Made by a program: the position numbers and the translations under genes. From NCBI RefSeq assembly GCF_014653215.1, contig NZ_BNAI01000007.1:28759-92758 (forward strand): DNA of 64,000 nt, given 5' to 3'. Every line of letters begins with the position of its first letter. Position 1 is the first letter of the stretch. Of the stretch, positions 25,563 through 34,635 are shown in pieces. The notes under the pieces are model-generated. The model did no database searches and was not told the origin of the DNA. It saw nothing but the letters and a program-made list of their open reading frames with translations. The stretch is from Pseudolysinimonas yzui. Its GTDB lineage: Bacteria > Actinomycetota > Actinomycetes > Actinomycetales > Microbacteriaceae.

Positions 25563-26261
25563 CTAGTAGCTCGCCGTCGCGTCGGTGGTGCGGTCGGTGA
25601 CGATGGCGACGCCCGCGCTGGTGCCCAGGAGTGCGGCGCCGGCGGCGAGCAGATCGCGGGCCTGCGCGAAGCTCTTGATCGAGCCGGAGGCCTTCACCTT
25701 GACCCCCGCGGGGGCCCGGTCGACCAGGTAGCGGATGCTCTCCACGTTCGCGGTCTCGATCTGCCCGCTGCTGGCGTTCTTCAGGTACGCGACGCCCGCC
25801 TCGACGGAGAGCTGGACGGCGGCCTCCTTCTCCGCGTCCGTGAGCAGCGGCAGCTCGAGCATCACCTTGATCGGAACCCCCGCTGCCCGCACCACTCCGG
25901 CGATGTCCTCGCGGAACGCGTCAAGCATCCCGCTCTTCAGCCAGCCGATCTGCACGCCGATGTCGATCTGCGACGCGCCGAGACGCACCAGCTCCGCGGC
26001 CTCCGCGGCCTTACCCGCGCTGGTCATCACGCCGACGATCGGGAAGTCGAGAGCGGAGGCCACCTTCACGCCGGTGCCGGCCAGGACCTCCACGGCGAGC
26101 GGCACCCACGACCCGGGCACCATCGCGGCGTCGAAGGAGTACCTGGCGGCCTCCTCGACGTGGGCGATCATGCGGTCCCGGGTGATGCCCACCTCGATGA
26201 GCGTGTGCTGGATGTAGGGGGCCAGTTCGGACGGCTGAAGGTTGGCTGCGACCGCGGTCAT
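25563..26261 (-). CDS. deoC: Deoxyribose-phosphate aldolase-like protein
   Basis: A 232-aa class I aldolase of the DeoC family. The key residues fall at expected places: D100 (QIDIGVQIG), Schiff-base Lys K161 (AYLKNASSG, in place of the common VKTSTG) and K190 (VKVKASGSIK). The reaction splits 2-deoxyribose 5-phosphate to acetaldehyde and glyceraldehyde 3-phosphate. It lies 15 bp after a PfkB-type sugar kinase gene; a kinase-aldolase pair of this kind serves growth on free 2-deoxyribose in other bacteria. The loop change near K161 leaves room for a related substrate. Confidence 0.85.
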   Translation of the reverse strand: MTAVAANLQPSELAPYIQHTLIEVGITRDRMIAHVEEAARYSFDAAMVPGSWVPLAVEVLAGTGVKVASALDFPIVGVMTSAGKAAEAAELVRLGASQIDIGVQIGWLKSGMLDAFREDIAGVVRAAGVPIKVMLELPLLTDAEKEAAVQLSVEAGVAYLKNASSGQIETANVESIRYLVDRAPAGVKVKASGSIKSFAQARDLLAAGAALLGTSAGVAIVTDRTTDATASY

Positions 26262-26276
26262 GGTTCCATTCGATTC

Positions 26277-27212
26277 TCAGGGGGTGGGGCCGGCGTGCGG
26301 GAGCTCGCCGAGGTCGGCTCGCCGCGGCAAGCCGGGCAGCGCGCCGGCGTGAGCGACGGAGTAGCTGCCCGCCTGCGCCGCCCACCGTGCCGCCGCGACC
26401 GGCTCGACGCCGGCGGCGAGGGCGACCGCGAGTGCCGCGTTGAACGCGTCTCCGGCCCCCGTCGTGTCGACGACCGCGGCGGCCGGCACCGGGTCGATCG
26501 CGACCTGATCCGCCGCGGACGCGACGATCGCCCCCTCGTCGCCCAAGGTCAGGATCACGATGCCGCCGGTCAGGCGCGCGAGGTCGGCGGCCAGCTCGGG
26601 CGTCGACCGAGGCGGCCCGCCGAGCAGGGCGAGGGCCTCGGAGCGATTCGGGGTCAGATACGTGACGTGGCGCCAGACGGATGCCGGCAGCGCTCCGGGG
26701 GCGGGGGCCGGATTCAGGATCGTCGGAACCCCCTCCTCGGCCGCGATCTCCAGCACCCGCACCGCCACCGCGAGGGGGATCTCGAGCGAGACGAGCACGA
26801 TGTCGGCCCCCGCGATCCGGCTGCGAAACGCCTCGGCGTGCGCGTTCTGCAGGGATCCGAGAGCGCCCGGCGCGATCGCGATGCAGTTCTCCCCCGCCGC
26901 ATCGACCAGGATGAAGCCCGTCATCGTCGCCTCCGCCGCGCGAAGCACCGCTCCGGCATCGACTCCCTCGACCGCCCACATCGCCACGGCATCCGTGCCG
27001 GCCGCGTCGCTGCCGACCGCGGAGAGAAGGCTCACCTCGGCGCCGAGGCGCGCCGCACCCACGGCCTGGTTCGACCCCTTGCCGCCGTGCCCGGAACTGA
27101 GCACGCCGTCGGTCACCGTCTCTCCGGGCTGCGGAAACCGCGGGAGCTGCATCGTCAGTCCGACACCGTATCCGCCGGCGACGGCGACTCTCAGCTCGGG
27201 ACCTCGAACCAT
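26277..27212 (-). CDS. PfkB family sugar kinase (ribokinase/deoxyribokinase-like)
   Basis: A 311-aa carbohydrate kinase. Both PfkB signatures are seen: SSGHGGKGSNQAVGAARLGA near residue 40 and VVDTTGAGDAFNAALAVAL with catalytic Asp near residue 250. Ribokinase-type features (GGKGSNQA) are clear. ATG 27212 is preceded by TAGCAT 6 nt upstream, a leaderless pattern. Because deoC follows, phosphorylation of 2-deoxyribose or a related pentose is the best guess. No dedicated transporter is adjacent. Confidence 0.88.
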   Translation of the reverse strand: MVRGPELRVAVAGGYGVGLTMQLPRFPQPGETVTDGVLSSGHGGKGSNQAVGAARLGAEVSLLSAVGSDAAGTDAVAMWAVEGVDAGAVLRAAEATMTGFILVDAAGENCIAIAPGALGSLQNAHAEAFRSRIAGADIVLVSLEIPLAVAVRVLEIAAEEGVPTILNPAPAPGALPASVWRHVTYLTPNRSEALALLGGPPRSTPELAADLARLTGGIVILTLGDEGAIVASAADQVAIDPVPAAAVVDTTGAGDAFNAALAVALAAGVEPVAAARWAAQAGSYSVAHAGALPGLPRRADLGELPHAGPTP

Positions 27213-27316
27213 GGCGCCATGCTAGGCGTTCGCCCGCCGCTGCGGGATGGGGCGAGACGCGCACGATGAGACCAAAGGCCCTGGGGATGCGCCCGAGCCC
27301 GCCCTAGCCTCCGAGC

Positions 27317-28120
27317 GTGAAAGCTCGCACGCGCACGCCGCTGGTCGACCAGCTCTCGTTCGCCGGCAAGAAGATCCTGGTCACCGGCGCGGCATCCGGC
27401 ATCGGACGCGCGATCTGCACCCGGTTCGACGAAGCCGGCGCGACGCTCGTCATGGTCGACTCTGACGCGCGTGGCCTGCAGGCGACCCTCGCCTCGCTGA
27501 CCGGCGCGGGGCACGACCTTCAGGTGGTGGACCTCGAGCACAAGGCCGACATCGACGCGCTCTGGACGCGCCTGGGCACGGGTTCCGTTCCCGACGTCCT
27601 CGTGAACAACGCCGGCATCTACCCGATGCGCGACTTCCTCGACGTGGATGAGGCGTACCTGCGCCGCACGCTCGACATCAACCTCAACGCCACGTTCTGG
27701 ATGTGCCAGAACTTCATCGCACGGCGCGGCTCACGCGGCGGCGTCATCGTCAACACCTCATCGGTCGAAGCCATCCTGCCCTTCAAAGACGACATGGTGC
27801 ACTACTCGATCAGCAAGGCAGGAGTGCTCGCCCTGACCCGCTCCCTCGCCCGCGACTACGGCGGCAAGGGATTCCGCACGAACGTCGTCATCCCCGGCGC
27901 CATCACCACCCCGGGAACCCAGGCGCTCGTGCGGAACGCGATCCTGCGACTGAGTTTCAAGCTCGCCAAGACCGGGTACGCCTTCCAGCAGCGTCTCGCC
28001 AACCGCCGCTGGGGCTACCCCGACGACGTCGCCAAGGTGGTGCTGTTCCTCTCCAGCGACCTGGCCAGCTACGTACAAGGCGCGGCACTGCCGGTCGACG
28101 GCGGGTTCCTCTCGTCGTAG
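27317..28120 (+). CDS. SDR family NAD(P)-dependent oxidoreductase
   Basis: A 267-aa short-chain dehydrogenase: VTGAASGIGRA (about 22-32), NNAGIYPM, catalytic SSVEAILPFKDDMVHYSISKAG, and VDGGF at the end. It contains an unusual basic insertion after the active site (LRLSFKLAKTGYAFQQRLANRRWG). GTG 27317 follows a TAGCCT box by 6 nt, so it is probably leaderless. It is divergent from the sugar kinase gene and convergent with the tRNA-Arg. Substrate unknown; a sugar or polyol is plausible from the neighbours. Confidence 0.87.
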   Translation: MKARTRTPLVDQLSFAGKKILVTGAASGIGRAICTRFDEAGATLVMVDSDARGLQATLASLTGAGHDLQVVDLEHKADIDALWTRLGTGSVPDVLVNNAGIYPMRDFLDVDEAYLRRTLDINLNATFWMCQNFIARRGSRGGVIVNTSSVEAILPFKDDMVHYSISKAGVLALTRSLARDYGGKGFRTNVVIPGAITTPGTQALVRNAILRLSFKLAKTGYAFQQRLANRRWGYPDDVAKVVLFLSSDLASYVQGAALPVDGGFLSS

Positions 28121-28145
28121 CCCGGCCGGGGCGACACCGACTTCG

Positions 28146-28217
28146 TGCCCCTGGAGGGACTCGAACCCCCAACCCTTTCCTTAGGACGGAACTGCTCTTC
28201 CATTGAGCTACAGAGGC
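28146..28217 (-). tRNA. tRNA-Arg (anticodon CCT)
   Basis: A 72-nt cloverleaf without an encoded CCA. The acceptor GCCTCTG pairs with CAGGGGC (T-G and others allowed), the anticodon loop is GTCCTAA with anticodon CCT, and the T-loop is TTCGAGT. It reads AGG, a rare arginine codon here. The 5' end is close to the thiolase gene end. Confidence 0.93.
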
Positions 28218-28242
28218 TGACCGGTCGATTCTAGACGGCGGG

Positions 28243-29466
28243 TCAGCTGAGCCGTTCGAGCACGATCGCCATCCCCTGGCCGCCGCCGACGCACAGGGTG
28301 GCCATGCCGAGCGAGGCGTCGCGGGTGCGGAGGCCGTTGAGCAGGGTGCCGATGAGCCGCACTCCGGTCGCGCCGAACGGGTGTCCGATCGCGATCGAGC
28401 CGCCGAACGGGTTGAGCTGCCTCTCCTCATCGATGCCGAGCTCGCGGGCCGAGGCGATCACCTGCACGGCGAAGGCCTCGTTGATCTCGACGATGTCGAG
28501 GTCGGCGATGCCCAGGCCGGCGCGGGCGAGGGCGCGCCGCGACGACTCGACCGGGCCGAGGCCCATCACCTCCGGCGACAGCGCGCTGACTCCGGTCGAG
28601 AGGATGCGGGCGAGCGGTTCGAGGCCGCGTTCCTTGGCGTAGCGTCCCGACACCACGACGGCGGCGGATGCTCCGTCGTTGAGCGGGCAGGCGTTGCCGG
28701 CCGTCACGGTGCCGCCGACTGCGAACACCGGTTCGAGTTCGGCGAGGCCCTCGAGCGTCGTGCCGGCCCGCACTGAGTCGTCGCGATCGACGACGGTTCC
28801 GTCGGGCAGCGTGACCGGCACGACCTCGCGGGCGAAGAAGCCGTCCTCCCACGACCGGGCCGCCGCCAGCTGTGACCGCAGGGCGAAGGCATCCTGCTCG
28901 CCGCGAGTGACGCCGGTGACCCGCGCGACGTACTCGGCGGTGTGGCCCATCATGATGTACGCGTCGGGAACCGTGCCGTCGAGGCGCGGATCGTGCCACC
29001 CGTTCCCCGCGCGCATCGACTCGGCGGTGCGCGCCGCGGCCTCGTCGAACGCGGGGTTGCCGGCGCTGGAGGGTGGGGCCGAGCGGGAGGTCGACTCGGT
29101 GCCGGCGACGAGGTAGGCGTCTCCTTCGCCGGCCCGGATCGCGTGGAACGCCATGCGGGTCGTCTGGATCGACGAGGCGCAGAACCGGTTCACCGTGGTG
29201 CCGGGCAGGCCGTCGTGACCCAGCAGGGTCGCCACCACCCGCGCCATGTTGAAGCCCTGCTCGCCGGCCGGGTCGGCGGTGCCCAGCATGAGGTCTTCGA
29301 TGTCGTCGACGGCGACCTCGGGAACGCGTTCCAGCACGGCGGCGATCACCTGGCGGGCCAGCTCGTCGCCGCGCACGTCGACCAGCGCACCCTTGCGGGC
29401 CCGCCCGATCGGGGTGCGGGCGATCGAGACGATCACGGCGTCGTCGTCGCGCAGAGCCTGGCTCAT
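28243..29466 (-). CDS. Acetyl-CoA acetyltransferase (thiolase)
   Basis: A 407-aa thiolase. The nucleophilic Cys is in NRFCASS (about residue 95), the His in AIGHPFGATG (about 360) and the second Cys in LCVGGGQG (about 390). It would split acetoacetyl-CoA or another 3-oxoacyl-CoA into acetyl-CoA. It is the last gene of the long operon; its ATG overlaps the preceding FAD hydroxylase stop by 4 bp. The presence of an acetoacetate-CoA ligase in the same operon makes acetoacetyl-CoA the likely substrate. Confidence 0.92.
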   Translation of the reverse strand: MSQALRDDDAVIVSIARTPIGRARKGALVDVRGDELARQVIAAVLERVPEVAVDDIEDLMLGTADPAGEQGFNMARVVATLLGHDGLPGTTVNRFCASSIQTTRMAFHAIRAGEGDAYLVAGTESTSRSAPPSSAGNPAFDEAAARTAESMRAGNGWHDPRLDGTVPDAYIMMGHTAEYVARVTGVTRGEQDAFALRSQLAAARSWEDGFFAREVVPVTLPDGTVVDRDDSVRAGTTLEGLAELEPVFAVGGTVTAGNACPLNDGASAAVVVSGRYAKERGLEPLARILSTGVSALSPEVMGLGPVESSRRALARAGLGIADLDIVEINEAFAVQVIASARELGIDEERQLNPFGGSIAIGHPFGATGVRLIGTLLNGLRTRDASLGMATLCVGGGQGMAIVLERLS

Positions 29467-31055
29467 GCTGCATCCTCCATCGTGCCGAGCGCTGCCATCA
29501 GAGCCACCGCATCCTCGACGGTCGTCGCCGCGCCGAAGCCGTGCAGGTCGGGTCTCATGACGATCGCGAGCGCCCCCGACTGCTCGAAGGCGGCGAGGTA
29601 CCGGCCGTCGAGGTCGACCCCGCTGTGGCGATTGCGGGGCTCTTCGCCCGCTGGCACGACCTCGATCACCTTGCAGGCGACCGCATCCGGCTTCGCGGCG
29701 CGGATGCGCTCCGCCTCGGCTTCGGTGACTCGGCGGGCATCGACGAAGGCGACGAACTCGCCCCAGCTGATGCGGTCGGCGAGCACTTCGGAACCGTCGC
29801 CGCCACGCAGGCGCCCCTGCACGCCGATGCGGCCGGCCACGGCATCCTCACCGGGTGCGCCCCCGAAGAACCCGGGTCCGAGCAGTTCGGGCGGCATCGG
29901 CGGCATGGCGTTCTGCGGCGACGGGCCCGTCTCGAGCAGGTGGGCGTCACGCGCGGCGACCTTCTGCGGGTCGGTCTCGCAGATGATGCGGCCCAGCTCG
30001 ACCGACATCATGAGCGCGAACTGCACGTGGGCGTAACGCTCCGAAAAGTAGGTGTCGAGCAGCGCCGGGCCCGCGACCCCGCGCAGCACGTGGTCGAGCT
30101 TCCAGGCCAGGTTCATCGCGTCGCGCACGCCCGAGACCATGCCGCGGCCGAAGAACGGCGGCATGCGGTGCGCGGCGTCGCCCGCGATGAAGGTGCGCCC
30201 CACCCGCCACTGCGTCGCGCAGTGCGCGTGGAAGGTGTACATCGCGAGCCGTTCCAGCTCGGCATCCGCGGGGGTGAGGTTCCAGGGCTCGACGAGCCGC
30301 CACGCGGTCTCGGGGGTCGCGAAGGTGGCCAGGTCGTCGCCCGGCATCAGCATGAACTCGAACCGCCGGCGACCGGGCCCGCCCGAGACGCAGGATGTCG
30401 GACGCTGCGGATCGCAGATCTGCCCGTTCACGGGGAACCAGTCGCGCGGGGGCATCTTGAGATCCATCACGAGCCAGTCGGAACTGAACCCGAGATCGTC
30501 GACCGTGATGCCGACGAGCTCTCGCACCGTCGAGTTCGCCCCGTCGCAGCCGACGAGGTAGGCGGCGCTCAGCGTCGACTCGCCCTCGGGCCCGACGACC
30601 GTCGCGGTGACCTGCCGTCCGTCGTCGTGGATGGCGGTCAGCTCGGTGCCCCAGCGGATCTCGAGATTCGGGTGCTCGGCCTGCCGCGCCCGCAGCGCCG
30701 CCTCGAGATCGGGCTGCGCGAACATCGTCGAATCGGGCCAGCCCTGATCGCCCTCGAGGGCGTTGGGGAAGGTGAGCAGCAGCTGCCGGTCGGCGCTCAG
30801 CCAGTCGTAGCTGAGGGCGGGCTCGCTGAACGTCGCCTGCTCGGCGGCGTCGATGCCGAGGCCATCGAGCAGCCGGTTCACGTCGGGGTCGTAGTGCACG
30901 GCGCGCGGCATCGAGTACGGCTCCGCGTGGCGCTCGAGGGCGACCACCCGGTGACCGCGTTGGGCGAGCAGCAGCGAGAGCACCTGCCCGACGACCCCTT
31001 GCCCCACGACGATGACGTCGGCGTCGGCGTTGGGCGATCCGTGTGTCTCGGTCAT
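29463..31055 (-). CDS. FAD-dependent aromatic hydroxylase (MhpA/phenol hydroxylase-like)
   Basis: A 530-aa class A flavoprotein monooxygenase. FAD loop GQGVVG (residues 18-23), the DG motif YLVGCDGANSTVRELVG and the GD motif FIAGDAAHRMPPFFGRGMVSGVRDAMNLAWKL. PRAVHYDPD near residue 50 is as in MhpA-type hydroxylases. The C-terminal 130 residues form the thioredoxin-like domain common in this group. Such enzymes put an OH ortho or para to an existing OH on a phenol using NAD(P)H and O2. It sits between ligase and thiolase genes with ATGA overlaps at both ends. Confidence 0.88.
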   Translation of the reverse strand: MTETHGSPNADADVIVVGQGVVGQVLSLLLAQRGHRVVALERHAEPYSMPRAVHYDPDVNRLLDGLGIDAAEQATFSEPALSYDWLSADRQLLLTFPNALEGDQGWPDSTMFAQPDLEAALRARQAEHPNLEIRWGTELTAIHDDGRQVTATVVGPEGESTLSAAYLVGCDGANSTVRELVGITVDDLGFSSDWLVMDLKMPPRDWFPVNGQICDPQRPTSCVSGGPGRRRFEFMLMPGDDLATFATPETAWRLVEPWNLTPADAELERLAMYTFHAHCATQWRVGRTFIAGDAAHRMPPFFGRGMVSGVRDAMNLAWKLDHVLRGVAGPALLDTYFSERYAHVQFALMMSVELGRIICETDPQKVAARDAHLLETGPSPQNAMPPMPPELLGPGFFGGAPGEDAVAGRIGVQGRLRGGDGSEVLADRISWGEFVAFVDARRVTEAEAERIRAAKPDAVACKVIEVVPAGEEPRNRHSGVDLDGRYLAAFEQSGALAIVMRPDLHGFGAATTVEDAVALMAALGTMEDAA

Positions 31056-33010
31056 GTCCGTTCCCTTCCGTTTTCGGCGCGGAACACGCGCGCCCGCTCG
31101 ACGAACCAGTCGACCGCTTCCGGGTTGGCAAGGGAACCTCGCGTGACCGCGGTGTCGGGGTTCTGCCCGACGAAGAGCTTCTTGAGCGGAACCTCGATGC
31201 GCTTGCCGGTGTGCGTCGTCGGGATGCCCGGCACGGCTTCGATCGCGTCGGGCACGTGCCGGGCGGTCGCGCGAGCCCGGATCGTCGACCGGATGCGGGT
31301 CACCAGTTCGTCGTCGAGGTCGGCCCCGTCGGCAAGCTGTACGAAGAGCGGCATCCAGTAGCCGCCGCCCGGCGTCTCGAGGCCGAGCACGACCGAGTTC
31401 ACCACCTCGGGGATCGACTGCAGCGCCGCGTAGATCTCCGCGCTGCCGAGCCGCACCCCGTCGCGATTGAGGGTGGCATCCGATCGGCCGTGCACGACGA
31501 AGCCGCCGCGGGGGGTGCGGCTGATCCAGTCGCCGTGCGTCCACACCGCCGGGTCGTCGGCGAAGTACGCCGCGCGGTACAGCGCCCCGTCGGGGTCGTT
31601 CCAGAACGCGACCGGCATCGACGGCAGCGGCCCGGTCAGCACGAGTTCGCCGACCTCGCCGGCCGGCGCCTCGGTGCCGTCGGCGGCGCGCACCTGCACC
31701 GGGACGCCGAGGGTCGGGCCCTGCAGCTCGCCGAGGTGCACCGGCTGCCACGGGTTGCCGCCGATGAGGCCGCCGCACACGTCGGTGCCGCCCGAGTCGC
31801 TGCTCAGGTGCACGTCGGCCTTCACGGCATCGTGCACCCACCGCCAGGTCGAGGGCGCGAGAACCGATCCGGTCGACATGATCGTGTGCAGCCGGGAGAG
31901 ATCGTGCCGCTCCCCGGGGCGCAGACCTGCGTCCTCGACGAGGGCGAGGTAGGCGGCTCCGGTGGCGAGCATGGTGGCGCGCGATTCGGCCACGAGAGCG
32001 AACTGGCGGTCGACATCGGGCCAGTTCGACGAACCGGGATAGGTGACGACCGAGGCGCCGACGGCGAGGCTGTTCGCGAGGGTGTTCCACACCATCCACG
32101 AGGTGTTCGCGGCCGTGAAGTAGCGGTCGCCGGGCCCGAGATCGAACTGCAGGCCGATGCCTTTCGCCGCCTCCAGCAGGATGCCGCCGTGCCCGTGCAC
32201 GATGCCCTTGGGGGCGCCGGTCGTGCCCGACGAGAACAGCACCCAGAGCGGATGCTCGAAGGTCACCCGGGTGTAGGTGGCCGGGGCGCTCGGCAGCCGG
32301 CTGAGGTCGTCGACGTACTCGACGACGGGTGACCCCGGCAGAGCCGCGGCGACGGCGGCGACCCGGGGACGCGCATCGATGGATGCACCTTTGAAGGTGT
32401 AGCCGCTCGCCCCGAGCAGCACGATCGGGGCGAGCGGGGCCAGACGGTCGATGATCGCCTGTTCGGCGAAGTCAGGGGAACACACCGACCAGATCGCTCC
32501 GATCGACGCGGTGGCGAGCAAGCCGACGAGCGCCTGCGGGATGTTGGGCAGCACCGCGGCGACAACGTCGCCCGGGCCGACGCCCAGCTCCCGCAGCCGC
32601 GCGGCCAGAGCCGCGGTCGCCGCCTCGAGCCCGGCCCAGGTGTACTCGACGCGACCGCCGTCCTCGTCGAGTCCGACGATCGCCGTCTGGTCCGGCTGCG
32701 TCCGAGCCCAGCGCAACACGTTCTCGCTGTAGTTGAGCCGGGCGTTCGGGTACCACACCGCCCCCGGCATCCGCCGCTCGGCGAGGGCCGGCCCGGTGAG
32801 ACCGTCGCCGATGATCCCGGCGTGCTCGCGCACGACATCCCAGAACTCGCCCGGCTCGTCGACCGACCATCGCCAGAGTTCGGCGTAGTCGTTCGCCTCG
32901 ACCCCGTAGCGCCGCGCGGCGAGCTCGCGGAACGACCAGAGGCTGGTCGCCCGCATGCTCTCTTCCGTGGGCGCCCAGGTCACCTCGGGTGCGGCGACTG
33001 CCGCCATCAC
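31052..33010 (-). CDS. Acetoacetate-CoA ligase
   Basis: A 652-aa ANL-superfamily ligase of the acetoacetyl-CoA synthetase type: N-terminal APTEESMRATSLWSFRELAARRYG, YPNARLNYSEN, phosphate loop FSSGTTGAPKGI (about 258-269), SSDSGGTDVCGGLIGGN, HGDWISRTPRGGFVVHGRSDATLNRDGVRLGSAEIY and the terminal THTGKRIEVPLKK with the adenylation Lys. It makes acetoacetyl-CoA from acetoacetate, ATP and CoA. It overlaps its neighbours by 4 bp on both sides, so the ring-cleavage pathway in this operon very probably ends in acetoacetate or a close analogue. Confidence 0.9.
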   Translation of the reverse strand: MMAAVAAPEVTWAPTEESMRATSLWSFRELAARRYGVEANDYAELWRWSVDEPGEFWDVVREHAGIIGDGLTGPALAERRMPGAVWYPNARLNYSENVLRWARTQPDQTAIVGLDEDGGRVEYTWAGLEAATAALAARLRELGVGPGDVVAAVLPNIPQALVGLLATASIGAIWSVCSPDFAEQAIIDRLAPLAPIVLLGASGYTFKGASIDARPRVAAVAAALPGSPVVEYVDDLSRLPSAPATYTRVTFEHPLWVLFSSGTTGAPKGIVHGHGGILLEAAKGIGLQFDLGPGDRYFTAANTSWMVWNTLANSLAVGASVVTYPGSSNWPDVDRQFALVAESRATMLATGAAYLALVEDAGLRPGERHDLSRLHTIMSTGSVLAPSTWRWVHDAVKADVHLSSDSGGTDVCGGLIGGNPWQPVHLGELQGPTLGVPVQVRAADGTEAPAGEVGELVLTGPLPSMPVAFWNDPDGALYRAAYFADDPAVWTHGDWISRTPRGGFVVHGRSDATLNRDGVRLGSAEIYAALQSIPEVVNSVVLGLETPGGGYWMPLFVQLADGADLDDELVTRIRSTIRARATARHVPDAIEAVPGIPTTHTGKRIEVPLKKLFVGQNPDTAVTRGSLANPEAVDWFVERARVFRAENGRERT

Positions 33011-33864
33011 GATGCCGCGACGAACTCGTTCGTGAACGAGCCGAAGCCGTCGAGAGTGGTCGTGAGCCGGTAGCCGGGCCGCATCAGCAGCCCGCGCGAG
33101 AGCCCCACGCCCGCGGGCGTGCCGGTGAAGATGATGTCACCCGGAAACAGTGTCACGATCTGCGACAACCGGTGGATGCTCTCGGCGACCCCGAAGAACT
33201 GCTGGGCCGTGTCTCCGGTCTGCAGCGTCACCGTGCCGTCGATGCCCGGACCTTCGAGCGTCGCCGAGAAGCGGATCGACTCGCGGTCGGGGAACTCGTC
33301 GGGGGTCACCACGTACGGGCCGAACGGGCCGAAGTTGCGGAACGACTTGCCCATCGAGAACTGCGGCACCGGCGGCCGGCGCTGCACGGTGCGCTCGCTG
33401 TAGTCCTGCCCGACGGCGATGCCCGCGACGTGCGACCAGGCGTCGTCGCGCGCGATGCGATGGCCGCCCTCGCCGATGATGACGACGATCTCGGTCTCGT
33501 AGTCGACGTCGTCGCTCGGCAGCTCGACGACCGCGTTCGGGGCCGCGAGGCTCGACGAGAACTTCGTGAAGACCATCAGCTCGTCGGGGGCGGGAATGCC
33601 GGCCTCGTCGGCATGATCCTTGTAGTTGACGCCGATCGCCAGCACCTGCCGGGGGCGGGGAACCGGGATGCCGAGGTCGGCCTCGTCGAAAGCGGTCGCG
33701 TTCTCGAGGGGGGCGGCCTTCGCCCACGCCGCGAACTCGGCCCAGTTCTCGTAGATCGCCATCGGGTCGGGGCCGAAGCGCCCGCCGCTCGCCGTCGCGA
33801 TGTCGACCGCAGCGCCCTCAGGGGTGACGAGCGCGGCGCGTCCCGCGAGATTCGCGATCCGCAT
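33007..33864 (-). CDS. Fumarylacetoacetate hydrolase (FAH) family protein
   Basis: A 285-aa FAH-fold protein: VLAIGVNYKDHADEAG, the metal-binding VDYETEIVVIIGEGGHRIARDDAWSHVAGIAVGQDYSERTVQ, GKSFRNFGPFGPYVVTPDE, and IIFTGTPAGVG. Family members hydrolyse C-C bonds in acylpyruvates or decarboxylate/isomerise ring-cleavage products, using Mg2+. It lies between the extradiol dioxygenase (2-bp gap) and the acetoacetate-CoA ligase (4-bp overlap), so it probably hydrolyses the ring-cleavage product. Confidence 0.9.
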   Translation of the reverse strand: MRIANLAGRAALVTPEGAAVDIATASGGRFGPDPMAIYENWAEFAAWAKAAPLENATAFDEADLGIPVPRPRQVLAIGVNYKDHADEAGIPAPDELMVFTKFSSSLAAPNAVVELPSDDVDYETEIVVIIGEGGHRIARDDAWSHVAGIAVGQDYSERTVQRRPPVPQFSMGKSFRNFGPFGPYVVTPDEFPDRESIRFSATLEGPGIDGTVTLQTGDTAQQFFGVAESIHRLSQIVTLFPGDIIFTGTPAGVGLSRGLLMRPGYRLTTTLDGFGSFTNEFVAAS

Positions 33865-33866
33865 GC

Positions 33867-34556
33867 TCAGGCCCCTTCCGGCAGCGGCACGCCGTCGAGC
33901 AGCGCCGGGTTGGCGGCGATCTTCTGCGCCCAGATGTCGGGGAAGGCCGGGTTGGGAACCTCGACGGCGGGGCGGTACTCGCCGGCGTAGGCGCGGCGGT
34001 GGATCTCGTCATGATCCAGTCCCGCTTCGCGGGCGGCGACCAGTTTGTCGGGGTCGAACTGCGGACCGAGCTGGTCTTCGCTGAACTCGCGGGACGCCCA
34101 CATCCATTCGGTGGACTTGCCCCAGTCGTGGAAGTTGTCCACCTGGATCTCGATGCCGTTCCCGTCGGGGTCGGCGTAGTAGATCGACATCGTCATGCCG
34201 TGATCCATGCAGAACGCCGGACGGATGCCGGCATCCCGCAGTCGCACATAGTTGTCCAGCCACGCGTCGAAGTCGGGGTACTCGAACGCGGTGTGGTGCA
34301 GCCCCGCCGTGTGCGGCTTGTCGACCGGCGGCTTCGTGCCCGGAATGCGCAGCAACGCGATCCGGTGATTCGCCTCATCGTTGGTCAGCCAGGCGGCGTG
34401 CTCGGAATAGAACACCGGCTGCAACCCGCACACCGCCTCATAGAACCGCACCATCGGATCGATCTCCATCGTCATGAAGGTCGCGTGATGCAACTTCGGC
34501 ACCCGGATCGGCCGCGGCTTCGCGGTGGTGGCGTAGACGGACTTATCGGAAGCCAT
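33867..34556 (-). CDS. VOC-family extradiol (ring-cleavage) dioxygenase
   Basis: A 229-aa vicinal-oxygen-chelate protein. Likely metal ligands are His in KLHHATFMTMEI, His in GLHHTAFEYPDF and Glu in YYADPDGNGIEIQVDNF. The pattern (LRDAGIRPAFCMDHGMTMSIYYADPDGNGIE) is that of type I extradiol dioxygenases such as biphenyl-2,3-diol dioxygenase. Other VOC roles (glyoxalase, isomerase) cannot be excluded. The neighbouring FAD hydroxylase and FAH hydrolase favour ring cleavage. A strong hairpin separates it from the upstream transporter genes. Confidence 0.8.
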   Translation of the reverse strand: MASDKSVYATTAKPRPIRVPKLHHATFMTMEIDPMVRFYEAVCGLQPVFYSEHAAWLTNDEANHRIALLRIPGTKPPVDKPHTAGLHHTAFEYPDFDAWLDNYVRLRDAGIRPAFCMDHGMTMSIYYADPDGNGIEIQVDNFHDWGKSTEWMWASREFSEDQLGPQFDPDKLVAAREAGLDHDEIHRRAYAGEYRPAVEVPNPAFPDIWAQKIAANPALLDGVPLPEGA

Positions 34557-34600
34557 CGGTTCTCCTGCTTTCTGTGAGGGTCGGGCCGGTCGGCCCGGTG

Positions 34601-34629
34601 CCGGGCCGCGCGACCTGCGCGCGGCCCGG
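34601..34629 (-). other. Intercistronic GC hairpin in the catabolic operon
   Basis: CCGGGCCGCGC (34601-34611) pairs perfectly with GCGCGGCCCGG (34619-34629) over 11 bp. It sits just downstream of the substrate-binding lipoprotein gene and before the dioxygenase gene. Such hairpins protect the 3' end of the binding-protein mRNA and lower downstream expression, as with malE; partial termination is another possibility. No T-tract follows. Confidence 0.6.
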
Positions 34630-34635
34630 ATGGGG

